Shown: piece by piece, positions 44,418-53,297 of the stretch
Layout: every line of letters starts with the position of its first letter
Numbering within the stretch: the first letter of the stretch is position 1
NCBI RefSeq assembly: GCF_051251695.1
Contig: NZ_JBPOEU010000005.1
Location: forward strand, 106,764-170,763
Source of the DNA: Maritalea sp051251695
Lineage (GTDB): Bacteria > Pseudomonadota > Alphaproteobacteria > Rhizobiales > Devosiaceae
DNA length: 64,000 nucleotides
Direction: 5' to 3'
Notes under the pieces: model-generated
What the model was told of the DNA's origin: nothing
Database searches by the model: none
What the model saw: the letters and a program-made list of their open reading frames with translations, nothing else
Made by a program: the position numbers and the translations under genes

Positions 44418-45638
44418 GTGCTTGGATTTCATGAGTATCATTCATTGTCGCAATCCCCCCATAGTGAGGAACGCGGACAGGCTGCAAGAATTGCGGCGCG
44501 TGCTTATCTAGAGCATGAAGGGCCTGCAGATGAGCAGGCCGCGCTTTACGCTGCGGTTTTAAGTTTCTTGGATGATAGTTCGGTAAAAGTTCGGGCCGCT
44601 TTGGCGTACGAATTATTGCGCTCCCCAAATGCCCCACGCCCATTGATGTTTGCATTGGCGCAAGATGAGCCAATTATTGCGGCCGCCGTTGTGCAGTTCT
44701 CACCCGTCCTGTTGGATGGCGACTTGGTTGCTCTTATCAGCAAGGATGCGGTGCGCGTCGCAGAAGCCATTCTGGCGAGGGCGAATGTTGGTGAAAAACT
44801 TTGCAATGCTCTGGCCAATCAACAATGTCGTCAAATCGATGAGCTGCTGTTAGGGCGTTTGGACCTTGTATTGCCGCCCGATCTTGTGATCGAACTGGCG
44901 GATCGCTGGTGTGATGACGCGCCCATGCGTGGGCTATTGTTGGCCCGCAATGACTTACCGATTGCCGGACGATTTTTGCTGACGGAACGAATAACGGATG
45001 CCCTCATGGGCGCGCGCATTGTGAAGGGCACCATTCAAAAGCGACGGCTCAACCGGCTTATGCGTGACCAATTGGACAAGGCAACCACTGGTTTGGTGGC
45101 TGGTGAACCGAGCGCTGAGCAGTTCGATTATGTTTACGCGCTTTACCAATCAGAGCGTTTGACGCCGCGCCTTTTGATAAATGCAATTGTGAATGGTCGA
45201 ACACAGTTTTTTGTCACCGCCCTTGCGGTGCTTGCAGAACTGCCAACGCAAAAAGCGGATGGTATCTTGCATTCAGGCACACGCCGAGCGCTGCATGCAC
45301 TTTACACAAGGTGTGGATTTGAGCCTTCTTTGCGCAATCTTATGGCGCGGTTGACTATTCTTGCGCGCGAGGCCGATCTTGAGGTTGATGTTGCTGGACG
45401 TCATTTTGTAGTTTCACAACTTATTAGTGCGCTGATCGATGATCATGAAGGCAATATACCGGACAGCTTAGAAACGGTGTTTGGCTATCTCAATGAGCAA
45501 AATGTTGCCTTAGCGCGCGAAGCTGCACGGGGTGTGATGGCAAGTTTTTGCAACGAGGCAGACAGTGACGTCGCCATTAAAATCACCCATCTTCGGGATG
45601 AAGAGATTGCTCAACAATTGGCGTTGCCTGCTGCCTGA
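44418..45638 (+). CDS. DUF2336 domain protein
   Basis: 406-residue all-helical repeat protein: ERGQAARIAARAYLEHEG, VLSFLDDSSVKVRAALAYEL (HEAT-like), PNAPRPLMFALAQDEPIIAAAVVQ. The DUF2336 family is common in alphaproteobacteria with no known biochemistry. A GTG at 44418 behind AAAGG is taken as start; the frame is open from 44397. It lies downstream of the lytic transglycosylase gene and is convergent with nadK. Confidence 0.8.
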   Translation: MLGFHEYHSLSQSPHSEERGQAARIAARAYLEHEGPADEQAALYAAVLSFLDDSSVKVRAALAYELLRSPNAPRPLMFALAQDEPIIAAAVVQFSPVLLDGDLVALISKDAVRVAEAILARANVGEKLCNALANQQCRQIDELLLGRLDLVLPPDLVIELADRWCDDAPMRGLLLARNDLPIAGRFLLTERITDALMGARIVKGTIQKRRLNRLMRDQLDKATTGLVAGEPSAEQFDYVYALYQSERLTPRLLINAIVNGRTQFFVTALAVLAELPTQKADGILHSGTRRALHALYTRCGFEPSLRNLMARLTILAREADLEVDVAGRHFVVSQLISALIDDHEGNIPDSLETVFGYLNEQNVALAREAARGVMASFCNEADSDVAIKITHLRDEEIAQQLALPAA

Positions 45639-45640
45639 CT

Positions 45641-46417
45641 TTAATAGTCGAATTGCTCGTTTAAAATCCGCTCATCAAGACTATGGCCTGGGTCAAATAG
45701 CAGGGTTACGACGTGTGTACGTGATTCTGAAATCTGCACTTCGAGCACATCAACTATTTCTAGGCTATCGGCGACTGCGTTGACAGGTCTTTTGTCGATT
45801 TCTCGAATTCGAAATGTCACTTCAGCACGATTGGAAAGAATGGCACCACGCCAGCGTCGCGGCCGGAATGGTGATATTGGTGTCAGCGCGAGAAGAGGGG
45901 CCTCAATCGGCAATATTGGCCCTTGAGCCGATAGGTTGTAAGCCGTTGAACCTGCAGGTGTAGCGACAAGTACCCCATCACAAATCAACTCGTCGATTCG
46001 GGTTTTTCCGTCGACAAGAATTTCAATTTTGGCAGCTTGGTAGGACTTGCGCAGAAGCGACACTTCGTTGAGCGCTAGCGCTGTGTGGGTTTCGCCCTGT
46101 TTTGTTGTTGCTGTCATTCTTAGCGGATGAATTTGTGTCGGTTCGGCGCGTTCTAGCCGTTGTGTAAGACCTTCGATGTCAAAGTCGTTCATCATGAAGC
46201 CAACGGAGCCGAAATTCATCCCGTAAACCGGGATTTGACGGTCCATTACCGTGTGCAGCGTTTCCAACATAAATCCGTCGCCGCCAAGGGCAACGATGAC
46301 ATCTGCTTCCACAGGGGGGTAATCACCATATTTGGCGATCAGCTCCGCTTTGGCCGCAGTTGACTGCGGTGTGCCAGACGAAACGAAGGAGATTTTGTTG
46401 GTCGAAAGTGCTGGCAC
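45641..46417 (-). CDS. nadK: NAD kinase
   Basis: 258-residue enzyme phosphorylating NAD to NADP. The catalytic GGDGFMLETLH is present, with NFGSVGFMMND, the diagnostic CDGVLVATPAGSTAYNLSAQGP, and a basic C-terminus. The start is GTG at 46417 with GGAG upstream. Essential housekeeping gene, convergent with the DUF2336 gene. Confidence 0.96.
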   Translation of the reverse strand: MPALSTNKISFVSSGTPQSTAAKAELIAKYGDYPPVEADVIVALGGDGFMLETLHTVMDRQIPVYGMNFGSVGFMMNDFDIEGLTQRLERAEPTQIHPLRMTATTKQGETHTALALNEVSLLRKSYQAAKIEILVDGKTRIDELICDGVLVATPAGSTAYNLSAQGPILPIEAPLLALTPISPFRPRRWRGAILSNRAEVTFRIREIDKRPVNAVADSLEIVDVLEVQISESRTHVVTLLFDPGHSLDERILNEQFDY

Positions 46418-46598
46418 CTAATTGCTCCGAACGAATAAATTACTGGCCGAGAGTTCACCGTGCCACACTCCTAAGGTATTGGGAAAGCCCCAAATTTTTG
46501 CAAATGGTTCTATTAGAATTCACATAGGGAAAAAATTTGCGACTTTTGCAAAAATCATGCTTGCGTCAGCTGCTGTGACGATGTATCAAGCGCGCGTT

Positions 46599-46674
46599 GC
46601 CGGTTTAGCTCAGTTGGTAGAGCATCTGATTTGTAATCAGAGGGTCGGGAGTTCAAGTCTCTCAACCGGCACCA
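46599..46674 (+). tRNA. tRNA-Thr (anticodon UGU)
   Basis: 76 bases with CCA encoded: acceptor GCCGGTT pairs with AACCGGC, D arm TAGCTCAGTTGGTAGAGC, anticodon arm CTGATTTGTAATCAG with TGT in the loop, and T arm GGGAGTTCAAGTCTCTC. Its 3' end overlaps the stop codon of a recombinase remnant, which marks it as an integration site. Confidence 0.96.
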
Positions 46675-47287
46675 TTTTTAGAAACACCTCCTTGAACCAT
46701 GCTCAAAGCCTTGAAGGGTAAGGTTAAAAGGGGAGTTCTAGCTCCCAATTTTCGGTCATACTCAAGACGGTCTGCAAAGACCAGTTTCAGCACCAATCGA
46801 CGCAAGTTGATGTTGCCAGAAACCCAGAGTTTCCAAGGCTTTGTGATGATTTGCAGCGGGAGTTCTAGTTTTTCATTATAGCTGTCTTGTTTTGGACGCT
46901 TGATGTGCGTGATTTGATCAACAAATCGGGCTTTGTCGCTTTCGAGTTCTTCGATCTTTTGCTCATATCGCGCAATAACTGTGCTGTTCGAGGTTGTCAT
47001 TAGACGCTCTACAATCGCGTCAATTTGTTGATCCAGTTTCTTTGTTTGATCTTTAATGGAAGCCACCAGTGCATCAGTTTGTTCGTGGCGCTGATTCCAT
47101 GCATTCCTAAACATCACTTTGACGAGGGCGACTAAGTTTTGTGTTGGCTGCACTGTTTTAATTAAATCACCAACAGCGTGTTCGGCTTTGTCCCGTGCAA
47201 TCGACTTGCCGTAACCTAAGAGCATGCATGCTTCCTTTGCAGTGCAAGTCCAGTCGCAAGGCTCAACTGCGCCACTAGAACACAAAG
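46662..47287 (-). pseudogene. Large serine recombinase, C-terminal fragment
   Basis: About 208 codons in frame, stop at 46662 inside the tRNA-Thr 3' end. They match the C-terminal half of recombinase-family (large serine integrase) proteins: a Cys motif (WTCTAKEAC) before YGKSIARDKAE, a coiled-coil part (KDQTKKLDQQIDAIVERLM) and the typical KPWKLWVSGNINLRRLVLKL. The N-terminal catalytic domain with the active Ser is missing: the frame runs into the IS element at 47288. No matching N-terminal part was seen on the far side of the IS, so deletion accompanied or preceded insertion. Confidence 0.8.
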
Positions 47288-47291
47288 CTAG
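47288..47291. repeat. Target-site duplication, left copy (CTAG)
   Basis: CTAG flanks the IS on both sides (47288-47291 and 48123-48126), fitting the YTAR target of IS5-type elements. Confidence 0.7.
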
Positions 47292-47300
47292 GGTCTGGAC

Positions 47301-48049
47301 TCAATTCAGCCAACACTTGATTGCAAAGAGTTGTACCATAGATAAGAAGTTTATGGCTTTCTTTTCGAAGCGGGTTGCCAGCCTTCGCATGTCTTTCATT
47401 TTGCAAAAGAACCGTTCAACAATGTTGCGCATGGCATAGAGATTTTTGTCGTGGTGAATTGGAATACGAGCGTTGCTCTTTGAAGGAATAACCGCCAATG
47501 CCCCTTCATCGGCAATCTGTTGCCTGATTTTTGCGCTGCCGTAAGCCTTGTCAGCAACAATGGCCAACGGTGGAATTTCCCAATTAAGAAAAGCATTTAT
47601 CATCTGACTGTCATGAAGCTGGCCACCGCTGATTTCCAGCCGAAACGGGCGTCCTTTGGCATCTACAGCCGCGTGAACCTTACTTGTGCGACCGCCGCGT
47701 GAGCGACCAATGCCTTCTACCAGCTCCCCTTTTTTGACCCCGCCGCTGCGCGGTGAGCCTTAACTATGGAAGCATCAATGAAGATCAGAACATCCTCACA
47801 TTCTTGAGCGAACGCTTCGAATATTCCTCGCCAGACGCCGCGCTCACCCCATCTTATATAGCGATTGTAAACTGTGGTTCGCGGGCCATAGCGTTCAGGT
47901 AAATCACGCCAAGGTGCGCCAGTTCTCAAAATATAGAAAATACCATTCAGTATTTGTCGGTCATCCTTGCGATCAGGACCGCGCCCTTGTTTGGGAAGAA
48001 GAGGACCAATAACCACCCACTCCTCTTCACTTAAATCAAATCGTGCCAT
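47301..48049 (-). CDS. IS5-family transposase made by programmed -1 frameshift (orfA + orfB)
   Basis: Frame A (48049 to 47717) begins MARFDLSEEEW and has ILRTGAPWRDLPERYG and the first catalytic Asp in FIDASIVKAHRAA. Frame B (to 47301) continues GELVEGIGRSRGGRTSKVHA, has the second Asp in VADKAYGS and the Glu in NIVERFFCKMKDMRR. Between them the slippery heptamer A AAA AAG lies at 47735-47729; reading it with a -1 slip joins both parts exactly in frame. The result is a complete DDE transposase of about 249 residues. The frame B stop lies within the left inverted repeat. Confidence 0.85.
47729..47735 (-). promoter_or_regulatory. Slippery heptamer for -1 frameshifting
   Basis: A AAA AAG in the frame of orfA, the strongest bacterial slippery type. 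The codon after the slip starts orfB in frame. A GC-rich stretch downstream might stimulate slipping. Confidence 0.7.
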
Positions 48050-48105
48050 CAAAACCTCCATATCTGGAGGTCTTGAATCTGATTTGTTAAACTAAATCAA
48101 CAAAT

Positions 48106-48122
48106 TGAATTGAGTTCAGACC
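48106..48122. repeat. Right inverted repeat of the IS element
   Basis: Reverse complement reads GGTCTGAACTCAATTCA and matches the left end at 16 of 17 positions. The segment 48127-48369 that follows, up to the end of phnE, holds no convincing gene; a plus-strand frame from 48153 has no recognisable motif. Confidence 0.8.
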
Positions 48123-48369
48123 CTAGTAATTTGGGAGCGGTGTGGCAGGCTCTTGATGACGAGAACCGGCGAGAAGAAGAAGTTCGCTTCTGCTCGCAAG
48201 CAATCAAATTTCAAATCTGTGCGAGAACTTTTCACCGACAGTTTGTATTACAATCTAACTGCAAACGGGCATTTCATTACAACGATCACTAAACTTTTCT
48301 TGCTCAACTTGCTGTCACATTTACTGACGGGGAGTTCGGTTCAATTCATTGCCGAGACAGCAAAATTCT

Positions 48370-49227
48370 CTATTTTACTTCTTCAAATTCGCCAATAATT
48401 CTTTTGCGAATCTTTGAGCTAATCCAGTCGATCACATAAACCATGGCGATGATCAAAAAGATGATCGACCAGGCTTCGTCCCATTTGTAAGCCGATATCC
48501 TGTCTGACAGGAGGAAGCCGATCCCACCTGCCCCGACAATGCCCAAAATGGTGCCAGAACGCACGTTTGATTCAAAGTTGTAGAGCAGAATAGAAATGAT
48601 CACCGGGCTAACTTGAGGCATGATGCCGAAACGCACGAGTTGGAAGCGTGAACCGCCCGCGGCCTTCACCCCATCTGTTGGCTTTTCGGACGTGTTTTCA
48701 ATAGCTTCTGAGAACAGTTTGGCAAATGTGCCAATTTCCGAAACGGCCATGGCCAGAATACCGGGCAACGGCCCCAATCCAAATGCACGGATAAATATAA
48801 GAGCCAAAATCAATGTTTCGAATGCCCGGATAATGTCATATCCACGTCGCACACCTAGCCGTAAAAACGGAATTTTGTTGATGTTCTTGGCGCCTAAGAA
48901 CGACAGCGGAAACGCTATTACGGCCCCCAACACTGTGCCCAGGAACGCGATTGCTAAGGTTTCCAAAAGACCTTCAAAAATCGGTGCGAATTCTGTCCAA
49001 CTTGTCCAAATGTAGGGTGGAAACATAAAGCTGATCACCCGTCCCAAACGTTCAAACCCAACCCAGATGCGCATGGGCGAAAAGTCAAAAGCAATCAAGC
49101 AATAAACGAACAGGCCAATTATCCCAGCCCATACCGATATTCTAAGGACGCGCGTTTTTAATGGCGGTTGGTAGATGTCAGGATATTTGGCTTTAAAGGC
49201 TTGCACTTCGTTTTGGGTCATATTCAT
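48370..49227 (-). CDS. phnE: Phosphonate ABC transporter permease PhnE (second of tandem pair)
   Basis: 285-residue inner-membrane permease with about six helices. It bears the inner-membrane coupling loop of binding-protein-dependent permeases, EAIENTSEKPTDGVKAAGGS, and ends with GIVGAGGIGFLLSDRISAY. It pairs with the neighbouring permease, ATPase PhnC and binding protein PhnD to import phosphonate-like anions. Its start overlaps the upstream permease by 4 bp. No clear terminator follows before the IS. Confidence 0.92.
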   Translation of the reverse strand: MNMTQNEVQAFKAKYPDIYQPPLKTRVLRISVWAGIIGLFVYCLIAFDFSPMRIWVGFERLGRVISFMFPPYIWTSWTEFAPIFEGLLETLAIAFLGTVLGAVIAFPLSFLGAKNINKIPFLRLGVRRGYDIIRAFETLILALIFIRAFGLGPLPGILAMAVSEIGTFAKLFSEAIENTSEKPTDGVKAAGGSRFQLVRFGIMPQVSPVIISILLYNFESNVRSGTILGIVGAGGIGFLLSDRISAYKWDEAWSIIFLIIAMVYVIDWISSKIRKRIIGEFEEVK

Positions 49228-50165
49228 GTGCGTTCTCCCATGCCAATCACGCGGTGGCGCAGTTTTTCGGAAAGGTAGTCAATGACCACAACCGTGAAGA
49301 AAATGATCACGAAAAGCGCTGAAAGGTCGGTATATTCTTGAAAACTCATGGCCGTTCGGAACTCTTGGCCCAGGCCGCCAGCGCCTACATATCCAATGAT
49401 TGAGGAGGCGCGCACGTTTATTTCAAAGCGTAGCAATGTATAACTGATAATGTTGGGCAATACCTGTGGCACGGCGCCATATCGAATTTGATCGAACCAG
49501 CTGCCGCCTGCAGCTTTGACCCCTTCCAAGGGGCGCATATCGATGTTTTCATTGACCTCAGAATAGAGTTTGCCCAACGATCCGGTTGCATGCAAAGCAA
49601 TTGCCAACACGCCAGCCATGGGGCCAACTGAAAAACAAAAAACAAATATTAGGGCCCAAACCAATTCCGGCACTGTCCGGGCGAACTCCAAGTAACGACG
49701 GGACACCCACAACACCCATTTGTTTGGGGTAAGGTTTCGTGACGCTGGAAATGAAAGGATAAAACCACCCACAACACCCAATATCGTCGCCATAAATGCA
49801 ATCAGTATGGTTTCAAGCAGCAACATCATCCAAACGGGCCAGCGCCAAAACCAAGTCGACATATCAGCGCCAAATGTTGCCCAGCTTATGTCGGGCAATG
49901 TTTGAACAATATATTCGCCAAGGCGAGGCAAGCCAGAAGAAATTATCCACTGCCACTCGCGCGCGCCGCTTGGCGTTGTGACTTGCGTATATTTGAAAAA
50001 ATCGCCGATCCAAGCGGTCAGCATAAATAGTGCAATAAATATCAGCGAACCAAGGGCCCAGCTTAAACGCATACGTTTTCGGTTTGCTGCAAAGTCTTCT
50101 TCAAATTTGTCTATACTAGACATATCCGGCGAAGCCTTGTGTTCAGCGGTTGCTTGCAATGTCAC
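49224..50165 (-). CDS. phnE: Phosphonate ABC transporter permease PhnE (first of tandem pair)
   Basis: 313-residue permease, longer than its neighbour because of an N-terminal cytoplasmic extension (about 30 residues) and a periplasmic loop. The coupling loop EVNENIDMRPLEGVKAAGGS and IGYVGAGGLGQEFRTAM near the end identify the PhnE family. GTG is the start codon. Two different PhnE subunits likely make a heterodimeric channel. Confidence 0.92.
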   Translation of the reverse strand: MTLQATAEHKASPDMSSIDKFEEDFAANRKRMRLSWALGSLIFIALFMLTAWIGDFFKYTQVTTPSGAREWQWIISSGLPRLGEYIVQTLPDISWATFGADMSTWFWRWPVWMMLLLETILIAFMATILGVVGGFILSFPASRNLTPNKWVLWVSRRYLEFARTVPELVWALIFVFCFSVGPMAGVLAIALHATGSLGKLYSEVNENIDMRPLEGVKAAGGSWFDQIRYGAVPQVLPNIISYTLLRFEINVRASSIIGYVGAGGLGQEFRTAMSFQEYTDLSALFVIIFFTVVVIDYLSEKLRHRVIGMGERT

Positions 50166-50228
50166 TGTTCATCCACCATTGAAGCGGACAAGGCCATTTG
50201 GCCTTGCCCAAGATTAAACGCAAAGTGA

Positions 50229-51146
50229 TTAACCTTTGCGGCGTTGCTCTTTGATCCACTGGCGCATATCAACAATCCACTGATAGCGATCATGGTCTAC
50301 TGTCTGGAAACCAACAGCTGGATTGGCGTCGTCTTCTGTCCAACCTGAGTAAAGCTTATAGCCTTCAGGGTCTTCGCTTGGGAACGCTTGGATAGCCGCA
50401 GAAACGTCGGCGATCATTTCCTGAGGTAGATTTGCACGGAACGTCCATGGGCCAGATGTGATTTCTGGGCTTTCCCAGATCTTGCACACAACGCCTTCGT
50501 CGATCATGCCTTTAGCTTCCATTCGCTGATAAACGCCAGCGCCTTCATTGTTCCACCAAGTCGCTGCTGTATCAAAGGCACCGTTCACAACACCATTTAC
50601 GCCAGCTTCGTGTGAACCGGAGAATGTCACCGTGCCGAAATGGTCTTCAGGTTTAAAACCTTCTTTGTTGACCATGTTGAAATAAGGAACAGCGTATCCT
50701 GAAGTGCTGTCTGGGTCGGCGAACGCATGAACTTTGCCTTTGGCATCCTCAAGGCTTTTGATGCCGCTATCGCAACGTGTTACCACGATTGAGTAATAGC
50801 CGGTTGCACCATCTTGCTTCAAAGTTGTCAATGTTGGAACAACACTGCCATTTGTTGCTGTGTATGCGGCGGCATATGAAGATGAACCAAAGCGTGCAAT
50901 TTCAATTTGGTCAGCAGAAATTGCTTGGATCACGCCGTCATAGTTGCCAGCAGTAAAGATCTCTACTTCGATGCCAAGTTTATTTTCCAAGTAAGCACGA
51001 AGAGGCTCATTGCGCTCAAGACGATCTTGCTCGTTTTCGCCAGAAAGAATACCAAATTTGACAACTTGATAATCGTCTTTCCAAGTGTCTGCCATGGCAG
51101 GGAAGGTCATCAACGCCAAAAGCGCCGTGGTGGTGAGCAACTTCAT
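50229..51146 (-). CDS. phnD: Phosphonate-binding periplasmic protein PhnD (copy 1)
   Basis: 305 residues with a signal peptide (MKLLTTTALLALMTFPAMA). The family pattern is clear: FGILSGENEQDRLERNEPLR, then FTAGNYDGVIQAI, DGATGYYSIVVTRCD, and DPDSTSGYAVPYFNM, whose Ser/Thr residues bind the phosphonate group in PhnD. AGGAG precedes the ATG. Located between phnC1 and the tandem permeases. Confidence 0.93.
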   Translation of the reverse strand: MKLLTTTALLALMTFPAMADTWKDDYQVVKFGILSGENEQDRLERNEPLRAYLENKLGIEVEIFTAGNYDGVIQAISADQIEIARFGSSSYAAAYTATNGSVVPTLTTLKQDGATGYYSIVVTRCDSGIKSLEDAKGKVHAFADPDSTSGYAVPYFNMVNKEGFKPEDHFGTVTFSGSHEAGVNGVVNGAFDTAATWWNNEGAGVYQRMEAKGMIDEGVVCKIWESPEITSGPWTFRANLPQEMIADVSAAIQAFPSEDPEGYKLYSGWTEDDANPAVGFQTVDHDRYQWIVDMRQWIKEQRRKG

Positions 51147-51182
51147 ATTAGTCTCCTGATAGGATATAGGTTTGGGTTAGAG

Positions 51183-51989
51183 TTATGCAGCAACCTGAGG
51201 GCGGTTCTGTATTGACGTTGAGGTCACGGCCTCGTTGATTTCTTCCAAGCCGTCTGCGCCATAAATCTCGCGCACCACAGCGTCTGTGAGCTGCTGAGCG
51301 GGGCCATCAAACATGACTTGCCCTTGGCGCATCGCAATAATCCTGCTGCAATATTCGCGGGCTGTGTCCAATGTGTGAAGGTTGACGAGAACGGTCAGTT
51401 TGTCTTCCTCATTGATGGTGCGCAGTGCATCCATCACGCGGGTCGCATTGCCCGGATCTAGAGAGGCGATTGGTTCGTCCGCGAGCATAATACGTGGATT
51501 TTGGACCAAAGCACGAGCGATCGCGACGCGCTGTTGCTGTCCACCAGAAAGCGTGCCTGCCCTTTGAAGGGCAAACGGTATCATGTCCAATCGATCAAGC
51601 GCTTTCACTGCCATGGTACGCTCTTCGTCTGAAAACCGCATTGTGGTCGATGACAAAATACCATGTTCAGAAATGCGTCCAACCAGAACGTTTGTGATAA
51701 CGTCCAAGCGGTCTACCAAATTGAATTGCTGAAAGATCATCGCGCAATTGCGGCGCCACTGGCGCAGCTCTTTGCTACGAAGTTCGGTGATGTTCACGTC
51801 ATCAAATGAAACTGAACCAGCGGTTGGCTCAATTAGCCTGTTGATGAGGCGAAGTAATGTGGATTTTCCCGCGCCTGATCGGCCAATCACACCAACAAAT
51901 TCACCGCTATCGATTTCTAGATTTATTTCGTCTACGGCTTTTGTTGATCCGAAGTGCTTGCTTAGTCCCGCAATTTTCAAAGTGCTCAT
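51183..51989 (-). CDS. phnC: Phosphonate ABC transporter ATPase PhnC (copy 1)
   Basis: 268-residue ATPase: Walker A GRSGAGKSTLLR, signature LSGGQQQRVAIARAL, Walker B MLADEPIASLD and switch His in LVNLHTLD. The family features MIFQQFNLVDRLDVITNVLVG are typical of PhnC. The ATG at 51989 follows GGGAGAATGTG. It starts a unit of its own: a hairpin separates it from phnM1, and a putative operator lies 28 bp upstream. Confidence 0.94.
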   Translation of the reverse strand: MSTLKIAGLSKHFGSTKAVDEINLEIDSGEFVGVIGRSGAGKSTLLRLINRLIEPTAGSVSFDDVNITELRSKELRQWRRNCAMIFQQFNLVDRLDVITNVLVGRISEHGILSSTTMRFSDEERTMAVKALDRLDMIPFALQRAGTLSGGQQQRVAIARALVQNPRIMLADEPIASLDPGNATRVMDALRTINEEDKLTVLVNLHTLDTAREYCSRIIAMRQGQVMFDGPAQQLTDAVVREIYGADGLEEINEAVTSTSIQNRPQVAA

Positions 51990-52016
51990 CACATTCTCCC
52001 AGTTCAATCGGCGAGT

Positions 52017-52028
52017 TCGTCCGAATGA
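52017..52028 (-). promoter_or_regulatory. Candidate PhnF operator before phnC1
   Basis: TCGTCCGAATGA, part of a longer match (TTCGTCCGAATGAGTTGA) to the site before phnF. The start codon of phnC1 is 28 bp away. The core is near-palindromic, as expected for a dimeric GntR-type repressor. Confidence 0.5.
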
Positions 52029-52093
52029 GTTGAAAGATGTTTAGCAGTTGCAAATGACGCTAATTGCGCAGAATTGTAAAACTTATGTCAAAA

Positions 52094-52124
52094 CGTCGAA
52101 CGAATTTTAGCAATTCGTTCGACG
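52094..52124 (-). terminator. Hairpin between phnM1 and phnC1
   Basis: A 13-bp perfect stem: GTCGAACGAATT (52095-52106) with AATTCGTTCGAC (52112-52123) plus one flanking pair, loop of five. On the minus strand GTTTTG follows, so it is a likely weak terminator of the phnF-phnM unit. Each arm also resembles a half of the candidate operator. Confidence 0.55.
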
Positions 52125-52130
52125 CCAGTT

Positions 52131-53297
52131 TTATGCGGCTCGTCCTAATTGCATCAAACCATCAGAATATACGACATGCCCGCCGCGCATGCTGGTTACG
52201 ACATGCCCCATCGAACTGGTTTCAGCGATGACCAAGTCAGCGCGTTTCCCCACTTCGATCACTCCGCGATCGCTCAATTTCAGCGCTTTGGCAGGATTTG
52301 AAGTTGCCAACCGGACAGAACCCGACAAACCATCAGGATCGGTTTCCGCCATAATCAGAATTGCCGGCAGGATAGAGCTGGGGTGATAGTCAGATGCCAA
52401 AATATCTAGCACGCCAGCGCTATGTGCTTCACGCGCAGACAAGTTGCCCGAATAAGATTGCCCGCGCAGCGCATTTGGAGCGCCCATTGCGTTTGCCAAA
52501 CCGCAGGCGTGTGCTTCTTTTGCCGCGACGATGTCGACAGGGAATTCTGAAATCGCTACGCCTAAAGAATGCATAAGCGAGACTTTTTCCACCGTATCGT
52601 CATCGTGGCTCGCCAAAATCACTTTGTTGGCATGGCAAAGCTCGGAGATTTGGTGAAGCGTTGTCGCCAGCACGTCCGCTGGTTGCTGACGGTCCTCAAT
52701 TTTGCGTTCAACCAACGCTTGCGCTTCATCTCGAGAAATGCCCCGCATATGCGCAACATGGCTAATATGACGTTCAATATTTCGATATTGTCCCTGTCCC
52801 GGCGTGTGATCCATCAGCGACACGAGATCAAGCGCTTTATCTTCGATGAGGGTTTTGATCACAGAAAATGCGTTCTCAAAAGTGATATCGAAACGTGCAT
52901 GAACGCGATGGTCGACCCGTAATTGATCACGCACAGCGTGTAGTTGACGGATCACATTGCCTGTGTGCTCGAAAGACCGCATTTGCCCGTCCGCAGCACC
53001 AGAGGTAAACGACACGGCCGCATAGGCGGTGATCACACCTGCTCCGGCCAAACGGCGATCCAGCTCCCGGAACGCAATTTCTGTTGGCATGTCAACACGC
53101 GGACGAGGCTCAAGTTCACGCTCGATCATGTCGCCGTGCATATCAATGAAGCCCGGCATCAACGTCAGGCCATCACCGGCAAAGCCGCCAGCGACAGGCT
53201 TATCGCTTATTTCAGAAATCAGCCCATTTTCAATCTTCACCGAACCGCGCTCAATGACGCGGTCAAACATTACGATGTTTAAATCAGACAGCCACAT
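52131..53297 (-). CDS. phnM: PhnM, ribosyl-phosphonate triphosphate diphosphatase (copy 1)
   Basis: 388-residue amidohydrolase. In E. coli PhnM removes pyrophosphate from the alpha-D-ribose 1-methylphosphonate 5-triphosphate made by PhnGHI(L). The metal site shows FIDMHGDMIERELEPRP, LMDHTPGQGQY, ILASHDDDTVEK and ILASDYHPSSILPA. It overlaps phnL by 14 bp, the last gene of the long unit. Confidence 0.94.
   Translation of the reverse strand: MWLSDLNIVMFDRVIERGSVKIENGLISEISDKPVAGGFAGDGLTLMPGFIDMHGDMIERELEPRPRVDMPTEIAFRELDRRLAGAGVITAYAAVSFTSGAADGQMRSFEHTGNVIRQLHAVRDQLRVDHRVHARFDITFENAFSVIKTLIEDKALDLVSLMDHTPGQGQYRNIERHISHVAHMRGISRDEAQALVERKIEDRQQPADVLATTLHQISELCHANKVILASHDDDTVEKVSLMHSLGVAISEFPVDIVAAKEAHACGLANAMGAPNALRGQSYSGNLSAREAHSAGVLDILASDYHPSSILPAILIMAETDPDGLSGSVRLATSNPAKALKLSDRGVIEVGKRADLVIAETSSMGHVVTSMRGGHVVYSDGLMQLGRAA

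Larger units (their letters stand above)
47292..48122 (-). mobile_element. IS5-type insertion sequence (IS427-like, 831 bp)
   Basis: Ends carry a 17-bp inverted repeat with one mismatch: left 47292-47308 starts GGTCTGGACTCAATTCA, right 48106-48122 (reversed) GGTCTGAACTCAATTCA. CTAG duplications flank it. Inside lie two overlapping transposase frames on the minus strand joined by a frameshift. All parts look intact, so it may still be mobile. It cuts off the recombinase remnant and sits upstream of nothing that it obviously drives. Confidence 0.85.

Noticed and set aside
48153..48398. 81-codon plus-strand frame between the IS and phnE
   Set aside because: No family, runs into phnE on the other strand, no convincing ribosome binding site; probably degraded island DNA.
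49224..50165. Idea that the tandem phnE genes are one frameshifted gene
   Set aside because: Both are full length with their own complete permease motifs, and tandem PhnE pairs are common.
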